64,000 nucleotides of DNA from Xylanibacter ruminicola (GCA_015060625.1 SUYC01000007.1:62001-126000), one strand, 5' to 3'; counted from the first letter of the stretch, positions 34,898 through 44,537 are shown. The notes: generated from the sequence alone by a model not told the origin. Program-made: numbers and translations.

Positions 34898-34939
34898 AGG
34901 TAAAAAGGTAAAAAAGTAAAAAGGTAAAAGGATAAAAAA
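34896..34939 (+). repeat. GGTAAAAA tandem repeat between aguB and glutamine synthetase
   Basis: About five units of a 7-8-bp word (GGTAAAAA, GGTAAAAA, AGTAAAAA, GGTAAAA, GGATAAAA) fill most of the 51-bp gap. No -7 box is visible there, so glnN may be co-transcribed with aguAB or use a promoter disguised by the repeat. Confidence 0.85.
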
Positions 34940-34948
34940 TATAAGACA

Positions 34949-37141
34949 ATGTCAAATCAGCTTAGATTTCAGGTTGTAGAAGAAGCTTTTAAGAAAAAAG
35001 CTGTAGAGGTGAAAATGCCAGCAGAGCGTCCCTCAGAGTATTTCGGCAAGTTTGTGTTCACTCGTGAGAAGATGTATAAGTATCTTCCTATCACAGTGTA
35101 CAACAAACTGATTGATGTCATAGATAATGGCGCTCGTTTGGATCGTTCGATTGCCGACGAAGTAGCCGAAGGTATGAAAAAATGGGCACAGGAAATGGGG
35201 GCAACCCATTATACCCACTGGTTTCAGCCTTTGACAGAGGGCACTGCCGAGAAGCACGATGCTTTTGTAGAGCACGATGGCAAGGGTGGTATGGTCGAGA
35301 AGTTCAGTGGCAAACTGCTGGTTCAGCAGGAACCTGATGCTTCAAGTTTCCCTAATGGTGGTATCCGTAATACTTTCGAGGCTCGTGGCTATTCTGCTTG
35401 GGATCCTACATCACCCGTATTCATTATCGACGATACACTCTGTATCCCAACAATCTTTATTGCTTATACTGGCGAGGCACTCGACTATAAGGCACCATTG
35501 CTGCGTTCGCTCCATGCTGTTAATAAGGCAGCTACAGATGTATGTCAGTATTTCTATGACGATGTAACTAAGGTACAGGTAAACTTAGGTTGGGAGCAGG
35601 AGTACTTCCTGGTTGACGAGGGCTTGTATTCGGCCCGTCCCGACCTGATGCTCACTGGTCGCACTTTGATGGGGCACGAGAGTGCCAAGAATCAGCAGAT
35701 GGACGACCACTATTTCGGAACCATTCCCGATCGCGTGCAGGCCTTTATGAAAGATTTGGAGATTCAGGCCTATGAGTTGGCAATCCCTTGCAAGACCCGC
35801 CATAACGAGGTGGCCCCCAACCAGTTTGAGTTGGCACCTATCTTCGAGGAGTGTAACTTGGCTGTCGATCACAACATGCTGTTGATGTCGCTGATGAAGA
35901 AGGTGGCACGCAAGCATGGCTTCCGCGTGTTACTGCACGAAAAGCCTTTCGACGGTATCAATGGTAGTGGTAAGCATAACAACTGGAGTCTTTCTACTGA
36001 TAGCGGTGTACTGCTTCATGCCCCTGGTAAAACACCAGAGGAGAACCTTCGTTTTGTAACATTCATTGTCGAAACGTTGATGGCAGTTTATAAGCACAAC
36101 GGATTACTTAAAGCTTCGATTGTAAGTGCTACTAACGCTCATCGTCTGGGTGGCAACGAGGCACCTCCTGCTATTATCAGTTCATTCCTGGGCAAACAGC
36201 TCACAGAGTTGCTCGATCATATCGAACTCTCTGATAAGGATGATCTCTTCAATATTAAGGGCAAGCAGGGTATGGAGATTGATATCCCACAGATTCCTGA
36301 TCTGATTATCGATAATACCGACCGTAACCGCACGTCGCCATTTGCCTTTACAGGTAATCGCTTCGAGTTCCGTGCACCAGGTTCGTCGTCAAACTGTGCA
36401 TCGGCTATGATTGCACTTAACTCGGCTGTTGCTGAGGCTTTGCAGAATTTTAAGCAGCGTGTGGACAAGCGTATTGCTAAAGGCGATAGCCGCCTCTCTG
36501 CAATTGTTGATATCCTGCGCGAGGATATTAAGACCTGCAAACCTATCCGTTTCGATGGTAATGGCTATAGCGACGAGTGGGTTAGCGAGGCTGCTAAGCG
36601 AGGCTTGGATGTAGAGAAATCGACACCGAAGATTATCGAGCACTATCTCGACAAGGACAGCGTGAAGATGTTTGAGTCGGTTAAGGTGATGAATCGTAAA
36701 GAGTTAGAGGCTCGTAACGAAGTGAAGTGGGAGACATATGTGAAGACTGTTCAGATTGAGGCTCGTGTGATGGGTGACCTGTCGATGAATCATATCATCC
36801 CAGTGAGCACACACTATCAGAGTCAGCTCATTAAGAATGTGCAAGGTATGAAGGATGTATTTGACAAGTCCGAGGCAGAGCGCTTGTCTGCTCGTAACAT
36901 GAAACTGATTAAGGAGATTGCCGAGCGCACAGAGCGCATCGAGCAGTTGGTTGATGATCTGACCGAGGCTCGTCGTGTGGCTAACCGCATCTATAATATT
37001 CATGAGCGTGCTCTGAAATATCATGATACCGTATGTCCAACAATGGCTGCCATCCGTTATGAGATCGACCATCTTGAGATGATTGTTGAGGACGGTCTGT
37101 GGTCGCTGCCTAAATATCGTGAGTTGTTATTTATCAGATAA
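34949..37141 (+). CDS. glnN: Glutamine synthetase type III
   Basis: A 730-residue GSIII enzyme, the long form found in Bacteroides and cyanobacteria, that makes glutamine from glutamate, ammonia and ATP. It carries the type III N-terminal region with 'THYTHWFQPLTEGTAEKHDAF', 'FPNGGIRNTFEARGYSAWDPTSPVFI', the catalytic core 'CKTRHNEVAPNQFELAPIFEECNLAVDHNMLLM' and 'GINGSGKHNNWSLST', and a C-terminal helical extension. Full length and complete. Its position after putrescine-forming genes that release ammonia suggests, but does not prove, a functional link. Confidence 0.96.
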   Translation: MSNQLRFQVVEEAFKKKAVEVKMPAERPSEYFGKFVFTREKMYKYLPITVYNKLIDVIDNGARLDRSIADEVAEGMKKWAQEMGATHYTHWFQPLTEGTAEKHDAFVEHDGKGGMVEKFSGKLLVQQEPDASSFPNGGIRNTFEARGYSAWDPTSPVFIIDDTLCIPTIFIAYTGEALDYKAPLLRSLHAVNKAATDVCQYFYDDVTKVQVNLGWEQEYFLVDEGLYSARPDLMLTGRTLMGHESAKNQQMDDHYFGTIPDRVQAFMKDLEIQAYELAIPCKTRHNEVAPNQFELAPIFEECNLAVDHNMLLMSLMKKVARKHGFRVLLHEKPFDGINGSGKHNNWSLSTDSGVLLHAPGKTPEENLRFVTFIVETLMAVYKHNGLLKASIVSATNAHRLGGNEAPPAIISSFLGKQLTELLDHIELSDKDDLFNIKGKQGMEIDIPQIPDLIIDNTDRNRTSPFAFTGNRFEFRAPGSSSNCASAMIALNSAVAEALQNFKQRVDKRIAKGDSRLSAIVDILREDIKTCKPIRFDGNGYSDEWVSEAAKRGLDVEKSTPKIIEHYLDKDSVKMFESVKVMNRKELEARNEVKWETYVKTVQIEARVMGDLSMNHIIPVSTHYQSQLIKNVQGMKDVFDKSEAERLSARNMKLIKEIAERTERIEQLVDDLTEARRVANRIYNIHERALKYHDTVCPTMAAIRYEIDHLEMIVEDGLWSLPKYRELLFIR

Positions 37142-37156
37142 GTAAATCGCACAAAA

Positions 37157-39154
37157 ATGAAGAAACTCTTAACTATATGGATGCTCATGGTTGCTGTTGT
37201 ATCAGCCAAGGCCCAAATGATGGATCCAGTGCACTTCACCACTCAGATAAAGGATCTGAAGAATGGTGAGGCAGAACTGGTATTTAAGGCAACGATTGAT
37301 GCTGGTTGGCATGTCTATTCTACCGGCTTGGGCAATGATGGTCCTATTTCGGCCACGTTCAATTCTGTAAAGATGGATGGCGCTCAGCCAGTTGGAAAAT
37401 TGCAGGCTCGTGGTAAGGAAATCAAACAGCATGATAAACTCTTCGGGATGGAAGTGCGGTATTTTGAGAACGCAGTCACTTTTGTACAGAAGATTAAGTT
37501 TACCAAAGCCAAGTATGATATCGAGTGCTATGTGGAGTATGGCGCTTGTAATGATCAGGCTTGTCTGCCGCCATCAGAGGCATCACTGAAAGCCAGCGGA
37601 ACTGCTAGCCAGTCTCAGGCTGAGGTCCTGCCTGAGCAGCAGCCGACATCGGCTGCTGATACAACTAGCCAAACTAGCACAACTAGCCCCACTAGTAATA
37701 CTAGCCTGGCTAGAACTGATAGCCAGGCTAGCAGCTTGCTTTGGGCGCCAGTCATCTCTGAGCTTCAGACTTTTAATGGCAACTCAGCTCCTACCGAGAA
37801 TATGGCCCTGTGGCTGATATTTATCGAGGGTTTATTAGGTGGTTTTATCGCCTTGTTCACACCTTGTGTATGGCCCATCATACCGATGACGGTGTCGTTC
37901 TTTCTTAAACGTAATAAGGATCGTGCCAAGGCTATCCGCGAGGCCACTACTTATGGTGCAAGCATCGTGGTTATCTATGTGCTGTTAGGTTTGGCAGTAA
38001 CCTTGCTGTTTGGTGCAAGTGCGCTGAATGCTTTGGCCACCAATGCAGTATTCAACATTTTCTTCTGTTTGTTGTTGGTGGTATTTGCTGCTTCGTTCTT
38101 AGGAGCATTCGAAATCACCTTACCTGCATCATGGTCAACCAAGATTGACGAGAAATCTGAGAGTACCACTGGTTTGCTGAGCATTTTCCTGATGGCCTTT
38201 ACTTTGGCTTTGGTGTCGTTCTCTTGTACAGGTCCTATCATTGGTTTCCTGCTGGTGGCTGTTTCAACTCAAGGCAGTATCGTGGCACCAACCGTTGGCA
38301 TGTTGGGCTTTGCCATCGCTTTGGCCATTCCCTTCACCTTGTTTGCCATGTTCCCGTCGTTACTCAAGTCGGCTCCCAAGTCGGGTGGTTGGATGAATGC
38401 GATTAAGGTAACACTTGGTTTCATTGAATTAGCTTTTGCACTCAAGTTCCTGAGTGTGGCCGACTTGGCATACGGTTGGCATATTCTTGATCGTGAGGTG
38501 TTCTTGTCGTTGTGGATTGTAATCTTTGGTTTGCTGGGTGCTTATCTGCTGGGATGGCTCAAGTTCCCGCACGACGATGATAAGCATCGTACCAATGTGC
38601 CGCAGTTCTTCTTGGCTATGGCATCGTTGGCTTTTACCATTTATATGATTCCTGGTTTGTGGGGCGCACCTTTGAAAGCTATATCTGCTTTCGCTCCTCC
38701 GATGAGTACACAAGACTTTAATCTGCAGAAAACGGTGACCGAAGCCAAATACAAGGATTACGAACAGGGCATGGCTGCAGCCAAGGCTGAGCATAAGCCG
38801 GTTATCATCGACTTTACTGGATTTGGTTGTGTAAACTGCCGTAAGATGGAAGCTGCGGTGTGGAGTGATCCTCAGGTCGCTGATATCCTGAATAATAAGT
38901 ATATCTTGATATCACTTTATGTAGATGATAAGACTCCATTGGCCGAACCTGTCGAGGTGGAGGAGAACGGACAGAAACGTACCTTGCGTACTGTGGGTGA
39001 TAAGTGGAGTTATCTGCAGCGCGTCAAGTTCGGTGCTAATGCCCAACCGTTCTATGTGCTATTAAACGAAGAAGGCCACCCGCTAGCGGGCAGCCGTTCT
39101 TACGATGAGGATATTCAAGGTTATATTGAATTCTTGAATAAAGGTCTGAAATAA
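37157..39154 (+). CDS. DsbD-like thiol:disulfide interchange protein with CTAG-array linker
   Basis: A 665-residue protein. It has a signal peptide (1-20), a DsbD-alpha-like periplasmic domain (~25-145) with the Cys131/Cys136 pair ('YGACNDQACLPPSEA'), a low-complexity linker (~147-195), a membrane domain of about 8 helices (~205-510) with the conserved cysteines in 'FTPCVWPIIPM' and 'SFSCTGPIIG', and a C-terminal thioredoxin-like domain with Cys558-x-x-Cys561 ('FGCVNCRK'). It should carry electrons from cytoplasmic thioredoxin to periplasmic thiols. The linker is encoded by seven CTAG words in eight 9-bp steps. It starts 15 bp after glnN. Confidence 0.92.
   Translation: MKKLLTIWMLMVAVVSAKAQMMDPVHFTTQIKDLKNGEAELVFKATIDAGWHVYSTGLGNDGPISATFNSVKMDGAQPVGKLQARGKEIKQHDKLFGMEVRYFENAVTFVQKIKFTKAKYDIECYVEYGACNDQACLPPSEASLKASGTASQSQAEVLPEQQPTSAADTTSQTSTTSPTSNTSLARTDSQASSLLWAPVISELQTFNGNSAPTENMALWLIFIEGLLGGFIALFTPCVWPIIPMTVSFFLKRNKDRAKAIREATTYGASIVVIYVLLGLAVTLLFGASALNALATNAVFNIFFCLLLVVFAASFLGAFEITLPASWSTKIDEKSESTTGLLSIFLMAFTLALVSFSCTGPIIGFLLVAVSTQGSIVAPTVGMLGFAIALAIPFTLFAMFPSLLKSAPKSGGWMNAIKVTLGFIELAFALKFLSVADLAYGWHILDREVFLSLWIVIFGLLGAYLLGWLKFPHDDDKHRTNVPQFFLAMASLAFTIYMIPGLWGAPLKAISAFAPPMSTQDFNLQKTVTEAKYKDYEQGMAAAKAEHKPVIIDFTGFGCVNCRKMEAAVWSDPQVADILNNKYILISLYVDDKTPLAEPVEVEENGQKRTLRTVGDKWSYLQRVKFGANAQPFYVLLNEEGHPLAGSRSYDEDIQGYIEFLNKGLK
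37665..37731 (+). repeat. 9-bp CTAG array in the DsbD linker
   Basis: CTAG begins at 37665, 37674, 37683, 37692, 37701, 37710 and 37728; at 37719 the word is ATAG. The step is exactly 9 bp. The units are aCTAGccaa, aCTAGcaca, aCTAGcccc, aCTAGtaat, aCTAGcctg, gCTAGaact, gATAGccag, gCTAGcagc. The frame is NCT AGN NNN as in the other two arrays. A further CTAG at 37605 has the same codon frame but is not in 9-bp register. Confidence 0.92.
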
Positions 39155-39185
39155 AAAATCCCCGCCAACCGGCGGGGATTTTTAT
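39154..39185. terminator. Bidirectional intrinsic terminator
   Basis: AAAAAATCCCCGCC, loop AACC, GGCGGGGATTTTT: a 13-bp perfect stem with A- and T-runs on both sides, between the convergent dsbD-like and valS genes. It serves both strands. Confidence 0.95.
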
Positions 39186-41893
39186 TACTTGTTCTTCAGA
39201 GCAGCGATGCTTTCTTTCAGCGCTGCAATCTTCTCTTCTGAGTCACTCTGCTTCTTGCGCTCAAGTGCAACAACTGCTTCAGGGGCGTTAGCTACAAAGC
39301 GTTCGTTCGAGAGTTTCTTCTTGACACCTGCCAAGAAACCTTCGAGGTGCTGTAACTGAGCCTCCATCTTGGCAATCTCAGCTTCAACATCAATCATATC
39401 GCCTACAGGAACAGCAAACTCATCGGTACCTACCATGAAGGCAGATGCGGTGGCGTCCTTTTCTGCAACGACATTGATACTCTTCAGGTTGGCCATCTTG
39501 ATGGTCACTGCATCAAACTCTGCATAGTTGTTCTTGCCAACCACCTGCAGGTCGAGCTGCTCTTTAGGTGCAATGTTCTTCTGGTTGCGAACCATTCGAA
39601 CACCCGATACAATCTGCTTGACATTCTCAATCTGGGCTGCTAACTCTTCGTCGGCCTTAGTAGGAGCGTCGAGTTTCAGACTAACCTTCATGATGCTTTC
39701 GCCTTCCTGACGGTCGTACAAGTGCTGCCACAACTCCTCTGTGATGAATGGCATGAATGGGTGCAACATCTTCAGCAGAATCTCGAAGAACTCGAGTGTC
39801 TTATCATAAGTGGCTTTGTCGATGGGCTGAGGCTCGCCATTGATGTAAGCAGGCTTAATCATCTCGAGGTACCAGCTTGAGAACTCGTCCCAGAACAGTT
39901 TGTAAACTGCCATCAGGGCTTCGCTGATACGGTACTTCTTAAACAGATCCTCAACCTCGGCATTGGTCTGCTTCAGCTTAGCTTCGAACCACTTGGTGGC
40001 AATCTTGCCAGCTTCGGTCTGCTCGATATCAGCTACCTTCCAGCCTTTTACAAGTCTGAAGGCGTTCCAAATCTTATTATTAAAGTTACGTCCCTGCTCG
40101 CACAGTGCTTCGTCGAACAGAATATCGTTACCAGCAGGTGCTGAGAGCATCATACCCATACGTACACCATCGGCACCAAACTTCTCAATCAGTTCGATGG
40201 GATCAGGTGAGTTACCGAGTGACTTAGACATCTTGCGGCCCAGCTTATCGCGAACGATACCGGTAAAGTAAACGTTCTTGAAGGGGAAGGTGCCCATATA
40301 CTCCTCACCAGCCATAATCATACGAGCAACCCAGAAGAAGATGATGTCTGGACCAGTAACCAAGTCGGCAGTGGGGTAGTAGTACTTAATCTCCTCGTTG
40401 CCAGGATTGTTGATACCATCGAACAGTGAGATGGGCCACAACCATGATGAGAACCAGGTATCGAGTGCATCCTCGTCCTGTTTCAAATCACTCAACTGCA
40501 GGTCGGCATTACCGCTTTCCTTACGAGCCAGTTCCAGTGCCTCTTCTGCTGTCTCGGCTACTACAAACTTCTCTTCGTCGTAATAGTAAGCTGGGATGCG
40601 ATGTCCCCACCACAGCTGGCGTGAGATACACCAGTCCTGAATATTCTCCAACCAGTTCTTATAAGTATTCTTATACTTTGCAGGATAGAACTTCAGTTCA
40701 TCGTTCATCACTGGTGGCAGGGCGATGTCGGCAAAGTGCTGCATCTTCAGGAACCACTGCAGTGAGAGGCGTGGTTCGATAGCAGTATCAGGATTACGCT
40801 CAGAGTAGCCTACCTTATTAATATAGTCCTCAATACGCTCCATCAGTCCGGCTTCCTGCAGGTCCTTGCTAATCTGCTTACGGCAGTCCATGCGGTCCAT
40901 ACCTACATAGAGTGGGCTCTGCTCAGAGATAGTGCCATCGGGATTAAAGATGTCGATAGTCTCCAAATTGTGAGTCTTACCCAGCATATAGTCGTTGGTA
41001 TCGTGTGCAGGAGTTACTTTCAAACAACCGGTACCAAACTCAATATCAACGTAACGGTCCTCGATGACAGGAATCACACGACCCACCAGAGGTACAATCA
41101 CCTTACGGCCCTTCAGCCACTGGTTCTTGGCATCCTTAGGGTTGATACACATCGCGGTATCGCCCATGATGGTTTCAGGGCGGGTAGTAGCAACCACAGC
41201 GTAATAACCCTTCTCATCCTTGTGGATGATGTTACCCTCGGCCTTCAAAGCCTCCTCGTTATCGAGAGTTGTCAGGCCATCTACATAATATTTTAGATGG
41301 AACAGATGGCTCTTCTCCTCTTTATAGATTACCTCCTCGGTAGAGAGGGCTGTCAGAGCTTTTGGGTCCCAGTTAACCATGCGGAGCCCGCGGTAGATAA
41401 GGCCCTTATTATAGAGGTCAACAAAAACTTTAATAACGCTCTTGCTGCGTGTCTCGTCCATGGTGAATGCGGTGCGGTCCCAGTCGCAGCTGGCACCCAG
41501 GCGGCGCAACTGCTTCAGAATGATGCCGCCGTGCTCGTCGGTCCAATCCCAAGCGTGCTTCAGGAACTGCTCACGGGTCAGATCGCGCTTCTTGATACCT
41601 TCGCTGGCGAGTTTCTTTACAACTTTAGCCTCGGTAGCGATAGAAGCATGGTCGGTACCTGGTACCCAACAAGCATTCTTTCCCTCCATGCGAGCACGAC
41701 GCACCAGGATATCCTGGATGGTGTTGTTCAGCATGTGTCCCATGTGCAATACACCTGTTACATTGGGTGGCGGAATAACGATTGTGTAGGGTTGACGTCC
41801 GTCGGGTTTACTGGCAAAGAGCTTGTTGTCCAGCCAGTACTGATACCATTTCGATTCGACCTCTTTAGGGTCGTATTTGCTAGCTAATTCCAT
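39185..41893 (-). CDS. valS: Valyl-tRNA synthetase
   Basis: A 902-residue class Ia synthetase charging tRNA-Val. The HIGH-type motif is '[15 protein letters not shown]' (~45), the editing (CP1) domain includes '[13 protein letters not shown]', the KMSKS motif is '[11 protein letters not shown]', and the C-terminal coiled coil ('[46 protein letters not shown]') is typical of bacterial ValRS. Start moved from the track's 41989 to ATG 41891-41893 ([13 protein letters not shown]), because the extension would include the -7 box and overlap mazG. Confidence 0.97.
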   Translation of the reverse strand: MELASKYDPKEVESKWYQYWLDNKLFASKPDGRQPYTIVIPPPNVTGVLHMGHMLNNTIQDILVRRARMEGKNACWVPGTDHASIATEAKVVKKLASEGIKKRDLTREQFLKHAWDWTDEHGGIILKQLRRLGASCDWDRTAFTMDETRSKSVIKVFVDLYNKGLIYRGLRMVNWDPKALTALSTEEVIYKEEKSHLFHLKYYVDGLTTLDNEEALKAEGNIIHKDEKGYYAVVATTRPETIMGDTAMCINPKDAKNQWLKGRKVIVPLVGRVIPVIEDRYVDIEFGTGCLKVTPAHDTNDYMLGKTHNLETIDIFNPDGTISEQSPLYVGMDRMDCRKQISKDLQEAGLMERIEDYINKVGYSERNPDTAIEPRLSLQWFLKMQHFADIALPPVMNDELKFYPAKYKNTYKNWLENIQDWCISRQLWWGHRIPAYYYDEEKFVVAETAEEALELARKESGNADLQLSDLKQDEDALDTWFSSWLWPISLFDGINNPGNEEIKYYYPTADLVTGPDIIFFWVARMIMAGEEYMGTFPFKNVYFTGIVRDKLGRKMSKSLGNSPDPIELIEKFGADGVRMGMMLSAPAGNDILFDEALCEQGRNFNNKIWNAFRLVKGWKVADIEQTEAGKIATKWFEAKLKQTNAEVEDLFKKYRISEALMAVYKLFWDEFSSWYLEMIKPAYINGEPQPIDKATYDKTLEFFEILLKMLHPFMPFITEELWQHLYDRQEGESIMKVSLKLDAPTKADEELAAQIENVKQIVSGVRMVRNQKNIAPKEQLDLQVVGKNNYAEFDAVTIKMANLKSINVVAEKDATASAFMVGTDEFAVPVGDMIDVEAEIAKMEAQLQHLEGFLAGVKKKLSNERFVANAPEAVVALERKKQSDSEEKIAALKESIAALKNK

Positions 41894-41926
41894 ATATAAT
41901 ATTTTAATATTTTGCAAAAATCGCTG

Positions 41927-41934
41927 CAAAATTA
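41927..41934 (-). promoter_or_regulatory. -7 box for valS
   Basis: TAATTTTG on the minus strand, 33 bp before the valS ATG, back to back with the mazG promoter. Confidence 0.7.
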
Positions 41935-41956
41935 CTAAATTTTCAATTAATATTAG

Positions 41957-41964
41957 TACTTTTG
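41957..41964 (+). promoter_or_regulatory. -7 box for mazG
   Basis: TACTTTTG followed by CAC, 19 bp before the mazG ATG at 41984. Confidence 0.7.
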
Positions 41965-41983
41965 CACGGAAAAAGATAGTTTT

Positions 41984-42856
41984 ATGCATACAAAAGAAGA
42001 AAAAATGCAGGCTTTCGGTCGTTTTCTTGACGTTTTAGACGCGTTAAGAGCTAATTGTCCATGGGACAAAAAACAAACTAACGAGAGTCTCCGTCCCAAT
42101 ACCATCGAAGAGACGTATGAACTCTGCGATGCACTCATCAAGAATGATATTCCTGATATTTGTAAGGAGTTAGGCGATGTGCTGTTGCATATCTGTTTCT
42201 ATGCCAAGATCGCCGAGGAAAAAGCGCAGTTTGATATGGCTGACGTATGTAATGCGCTTACTCGCAAGATGATAACCCGCCATCCGCATGTTTATCACCC
42301 CTCACAGATTGAGGCCGAGAACCCCAAACCGCTGCCATACGTTCCTGGTGATTCTAGCCAGTCAGGCCCAGCTAGTACTTCTAGCTCGGCTAGAGTATCT
42401 AGCGTAACTCAAGTTCTAGAAAACTGGGAACAGATTAAGTTAAAGGAAAAAGATGGTAATAAGTCGGTGTTGTCGGGGGTGCCCGATGCCCTGCCTTCGC
42501 TCATTAAAGCTTATCGCATTCAAGATAAGGCACGCAATGTTGGTTTCGACTGGGAAGATCGTCAGGATGTGTGGAAAAAAGTACATGAGGAGCTGGCTGA
42601 ATTAGAGGTGGAACTGAATAAGGAAGATAAAGAAAAATCAACTGAGGAGTTGGGTGATTTCTTGTTCAGCGTGATTAATGCAGCCCGATTGTATAAACTC
42701 AATCCTGATAATGCCCTTGAAAAGACAAACCGAAAATTTATCAATCGGTTTAACTATATCGAGGCGCATAGCATCAAGATTGGTAAACCGCTTAAGGATA
42801 TGACCTTAGGCGAGATGGATGCTCTTTGGAATGAAGCAAAAGAAAAGTTGAAATAA
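41984..42856 (+). CDS. mazG: Nucleoside triphosphate pyrophosphohydrolase MazG with CTAG-array linker
   Basis: A 290-residue all-alpha NTP pyrophosphatase hydrolysing (d)NTPs to NMPs. It has two MazG domains: the first with '[28 protein letters not shown]...[19 protein letters not shown]' (E-x-x-E and E-x-x-D metal motifs), the second with '[37 protein letters not shown]'. The domains are joined by a linker lengthened by '[22 protein letters not shown]' (residues ~124-145), which E. coli-type MazG lacks. The linker is encoded by a CTAG 9-bp array. It is followed one base later by a lipoprotein gene. Confidence 0.95.
   Translation: MHTKEEKMQAFGRFLDVLDALRANCPWDKKQTNESLRPNTIEETYELCDALIKNDIPDICKELGDVLLHICFYAKIAEEKAQFDMADVCNALTRKMITRHPHVYHPSQIEAENPKPLPYVPGDSSQSGPASTSSSARVSSVTQVLENWEQIKLKEKDGNKSVLSGVPDALPSLIKAYRIQDKARNVGFDWEDRQDVWKKVHEELAELEVELNKEDKEKSTEELGDFLFSVINAARLYKLNPDNALEKTNRKFINRFNYIEAHSIKIGKPLKDMTLGEMDALWNEAKEKLK
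42354..42402 (+). repeat. 9-bp CTAG array in the MazG linker
   Basis: CTAG begins at 42354, 42372, 42381, 42390 and 42399; the missing step at 42363 reads CAGG and the next step at 42408 reads CTCA. The units are tCTAGccag, tCAGGccca, gCTAGtact, tCTAGctcg, gCTAGagta, tCTAGcgta. The codon frame is NCT AGN NNN. A further CTAG at 42416 is one base out of register. Confidence 0.88.
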
Positions 42857-42857
42857 T

Positions 42858-43541
42858 ATGAAAAAGTTAGTTTTCCTGAGTGTAGCTATGGCAGCTATGA
42901 TGATGTTGAGCTGTGGTGGTAACAGCCATCAGGCTGAGCGTGAAGAGGATACTGTAGATGTGAACGACTTGATTCGTGATCATACACTCTATGGTCTCTG
43001 TGGAGCAATTCCTTCAACTTCTCAATTGAAGGTGATAACCGATACTGGCGACACGCTGGCACTTGATATCACTCGAGCCATCGAAAATCGAAAGATGTTA
43101 GGCTCTATAAGAGTAGGCGATCGCTTGGCTGTGATGACTAATAAAAATCAGACAGAGGCTTCTGAGGTTATCAATATCAACTTGTTGTTGGGCGACTGGG
43201 TGATGCCCGATCCTTTGGATGGTAGCGATGAAATTGGTATCCGTATCAAAGAGGGTGGTGTGGCTGAATCGATTGAGATGACCAACATTATTTATCGTAC
43301 TTGGCGTATCTTCAATGGCAAACTGGAAATTACGTCTATTCGCGAAGGTGGTGAACAGTCTGAGGAAACCAACAGCTTTGATATACTGAAACTTTCAGCA
43401 GATACGCTCGTATATAAGACCATTGGTAAGCCACAGGATGAGGAGGAAACCTTTGAGTATAGCCGTTGGCGAGAGAAACCAAAGCCTGATCTTCATGGCT
43501 TGAAACTGGAGGAACATCAGGATGAGTATATGAAGTTGTAA
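42858..43541 (+). CDS. Lipocalin-like lipoprotein, hypothetical
   Basis: A 227-residue protein with a lipoprotein signal ('MKKLVFLSVAMAAMMMLSCGG', Cys19). The mature part has two segments: ~40-110 small beta-rich ('LYGLCGAIPSTSQLKVITDTGDTLALDITRAIENRKMLGSIRVGDRLAVM') and ~115-210, resembling a lipocalin-like fold ('LLGDWVMPDPLDGSDEIGIRIKEGGVAESI...TYRTW'-type pattern). Function unknown. It starts 1 bp after mazG, so it is co-transcribed. Confidence 0.8.
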   Translation: MKKLVFLSVAMAAMMMLSCGGNSHQAEREEDTVDVNDLIRDHTLYGLCGAIPSTSQLKVITDTGDTLALDITRAIENRKMLGSIRVGDRLAVMTNKNQTEASEVININLLLGDWVMPDPLDGSDEIGIRIKEGGVAESIEMTNIIYRTWRIFNGKLEITSIREGGEQSEETNSFDILKLSADTLVYKTIGKPQDEEETFEYSRWREKPKPDLHGLKLEEHQDEYMKL

Positions 43542-43558
43542 CTTTTAATTTTTGTGAT

Positions 43559-44473
43559 TTGGAACCATTTAAAGTTCATATATTAGGATGTGGAAGTGCT
43601 TTGCCTACACTTCGCCATAATGCTTCGTCGCAGGTGGTCGAGGTGCGAGAGAAGGTTTTGATGCTTGATTGTGCCGAAGGCACCCAGATGCAGTTACGAA
43701 AGTGCAGGGTACGTTTTAATAAACTCAGTCATGTGTTTATTACCCATCTGCATGGCGATCATTGTTTTGGACTGATTGGCATGATTTCAACGTTCGGTTT
43801 GTTAGGACGTACTGCCAAGCTGCATGTTCATGCTCCCAAGGAGCTTGGAGAGGAATTAGACCGACAACTTAAGTTCTATACCCACGACTTGGGCTACGAG
43901 GTGGTATTCTATCCAGTAGATACCATACAGCGCCAAGTGGTATATGAAGACCGCAGCATTACGGTCGAGAGTATTCCGTTGATACATCGTATGCCTTGTT
44001 GCGGTTATTTGATTAGCGAAAAACCGGCACAACCTCACATACGCCCTGAGATGCTGGAATGCTATGGTGTTCCACGTAGTCAGATTAATAACATTAAAGC
44101 AGGAGCTGATTGGACCACGCCTGATGGCGATGTGATTCCCAACGAGCGATTGGTAACGCCTGCTGATCCTGTTCGTAGCTATGCATATCTGTCGGATACA
44201 CGCTATATTCCTGATCTTTGGCAGCAGGTGAAGGGTGTGAGCACACTTTATCACGAGAGTACTTATGGCGACGACCATTTGCCCCAGGCCGAGAAATACT
44301 GTCATTCCACAGCCCGACAGGCAGCGATGGTGGCTCGCGATGCGGGGGCTGGCAAACTGTTGTTAGGTCATTATAGTTCGCGATATGAGGATGAAACAGT
44401 GTTGCTGAATCAGGCCAAAGAAGTATTCGAGAATAGTTTTTTGACTAATGAAATGGCAGTTTTTGATGTGTAA
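43559..44473 (+). CDS. rnz: Ribonuclease Z
   Basis: A 304-residue metallo-beta-lactamase-fold endonuclease that trims tRNA 3' ends. The zinc motif 'THLHGDH' (His63, His65, Asp67, His68), 'LIHRMPCCGYLI', 'LSDTRYIPDLW' and 'LYHESTYGDDH' are all present, and 'GAGKLLLGHYSSRYED' gives the C-terminal His. The start is TTG at 43559: the following 'EPFKVHILGCGSALPT' aligns with the usual N-terminus of this family, and there is no in-frame ATG nearby, so translation efficiency may be low. 17 bp after the lipoprotein stop. Confidence 0.93.
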   Translation: MEPFKVHILGCGSALPTLRHNASSQVVEVREKVLMLDCAEGTQMQLRKCRVRFNKLSHVFITHLHGDHCFGLIGMISTFGLLGRTAKLHVHAPKELGEELDRQLKFYTHDLGYEVVFYPVDTIQRQVVYEDRSITVESIPLIHRMPCCGYLISEKPAQPHIRPEMLECYGVPRSQINNIKAGADWTTPDGDVIPNERLVTPADPVRSYAYLSDTRYIPDLWQQVKGVSTLYHESTYGDDHLPQAEKYCHSTARQAAMVARDAGAGKLLLGHYSSRYEDETVLLNQAKEVFENSFLTNEMAVFDV

Positions 44474-44529
44474 AAAGGACGTAACGTTACTTTTTTTGCT
44501 TAAAATTTGTTTGTTTCGGAAGATTTGCC

Positions 44530-44537
44530 TATCTTTG
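44530..44537 (+). promoter_or_regulatory. -7 box for the sorting-domain-like gene and L,D-transpeptidase
   Basis: TATCTTTG followed by CCCCG, 23 bp before the ATG at 44561. Confidence 0.75.

Noticed and set aside
39079-39090. CCCGCTAGCGGG, a perfect 12-bp palindrome containing CTAG near the end of the dsbD-like gene.
   Set aside because: It is a single CTAG, in a different codon frame (CCG CTA GCG) and inside the thioredoxin domain, so it does not belong to the 9-bp arrays.
44473-44498. AAAAAGGAC GTAACGTTAC TTTTTTT as a terminator of the RNase Z gene.
   Set aside because: The palindrome has almost no loop and the A/T flanks pair only after an uneven bulge; it may still weakly terminate but is not convincing.
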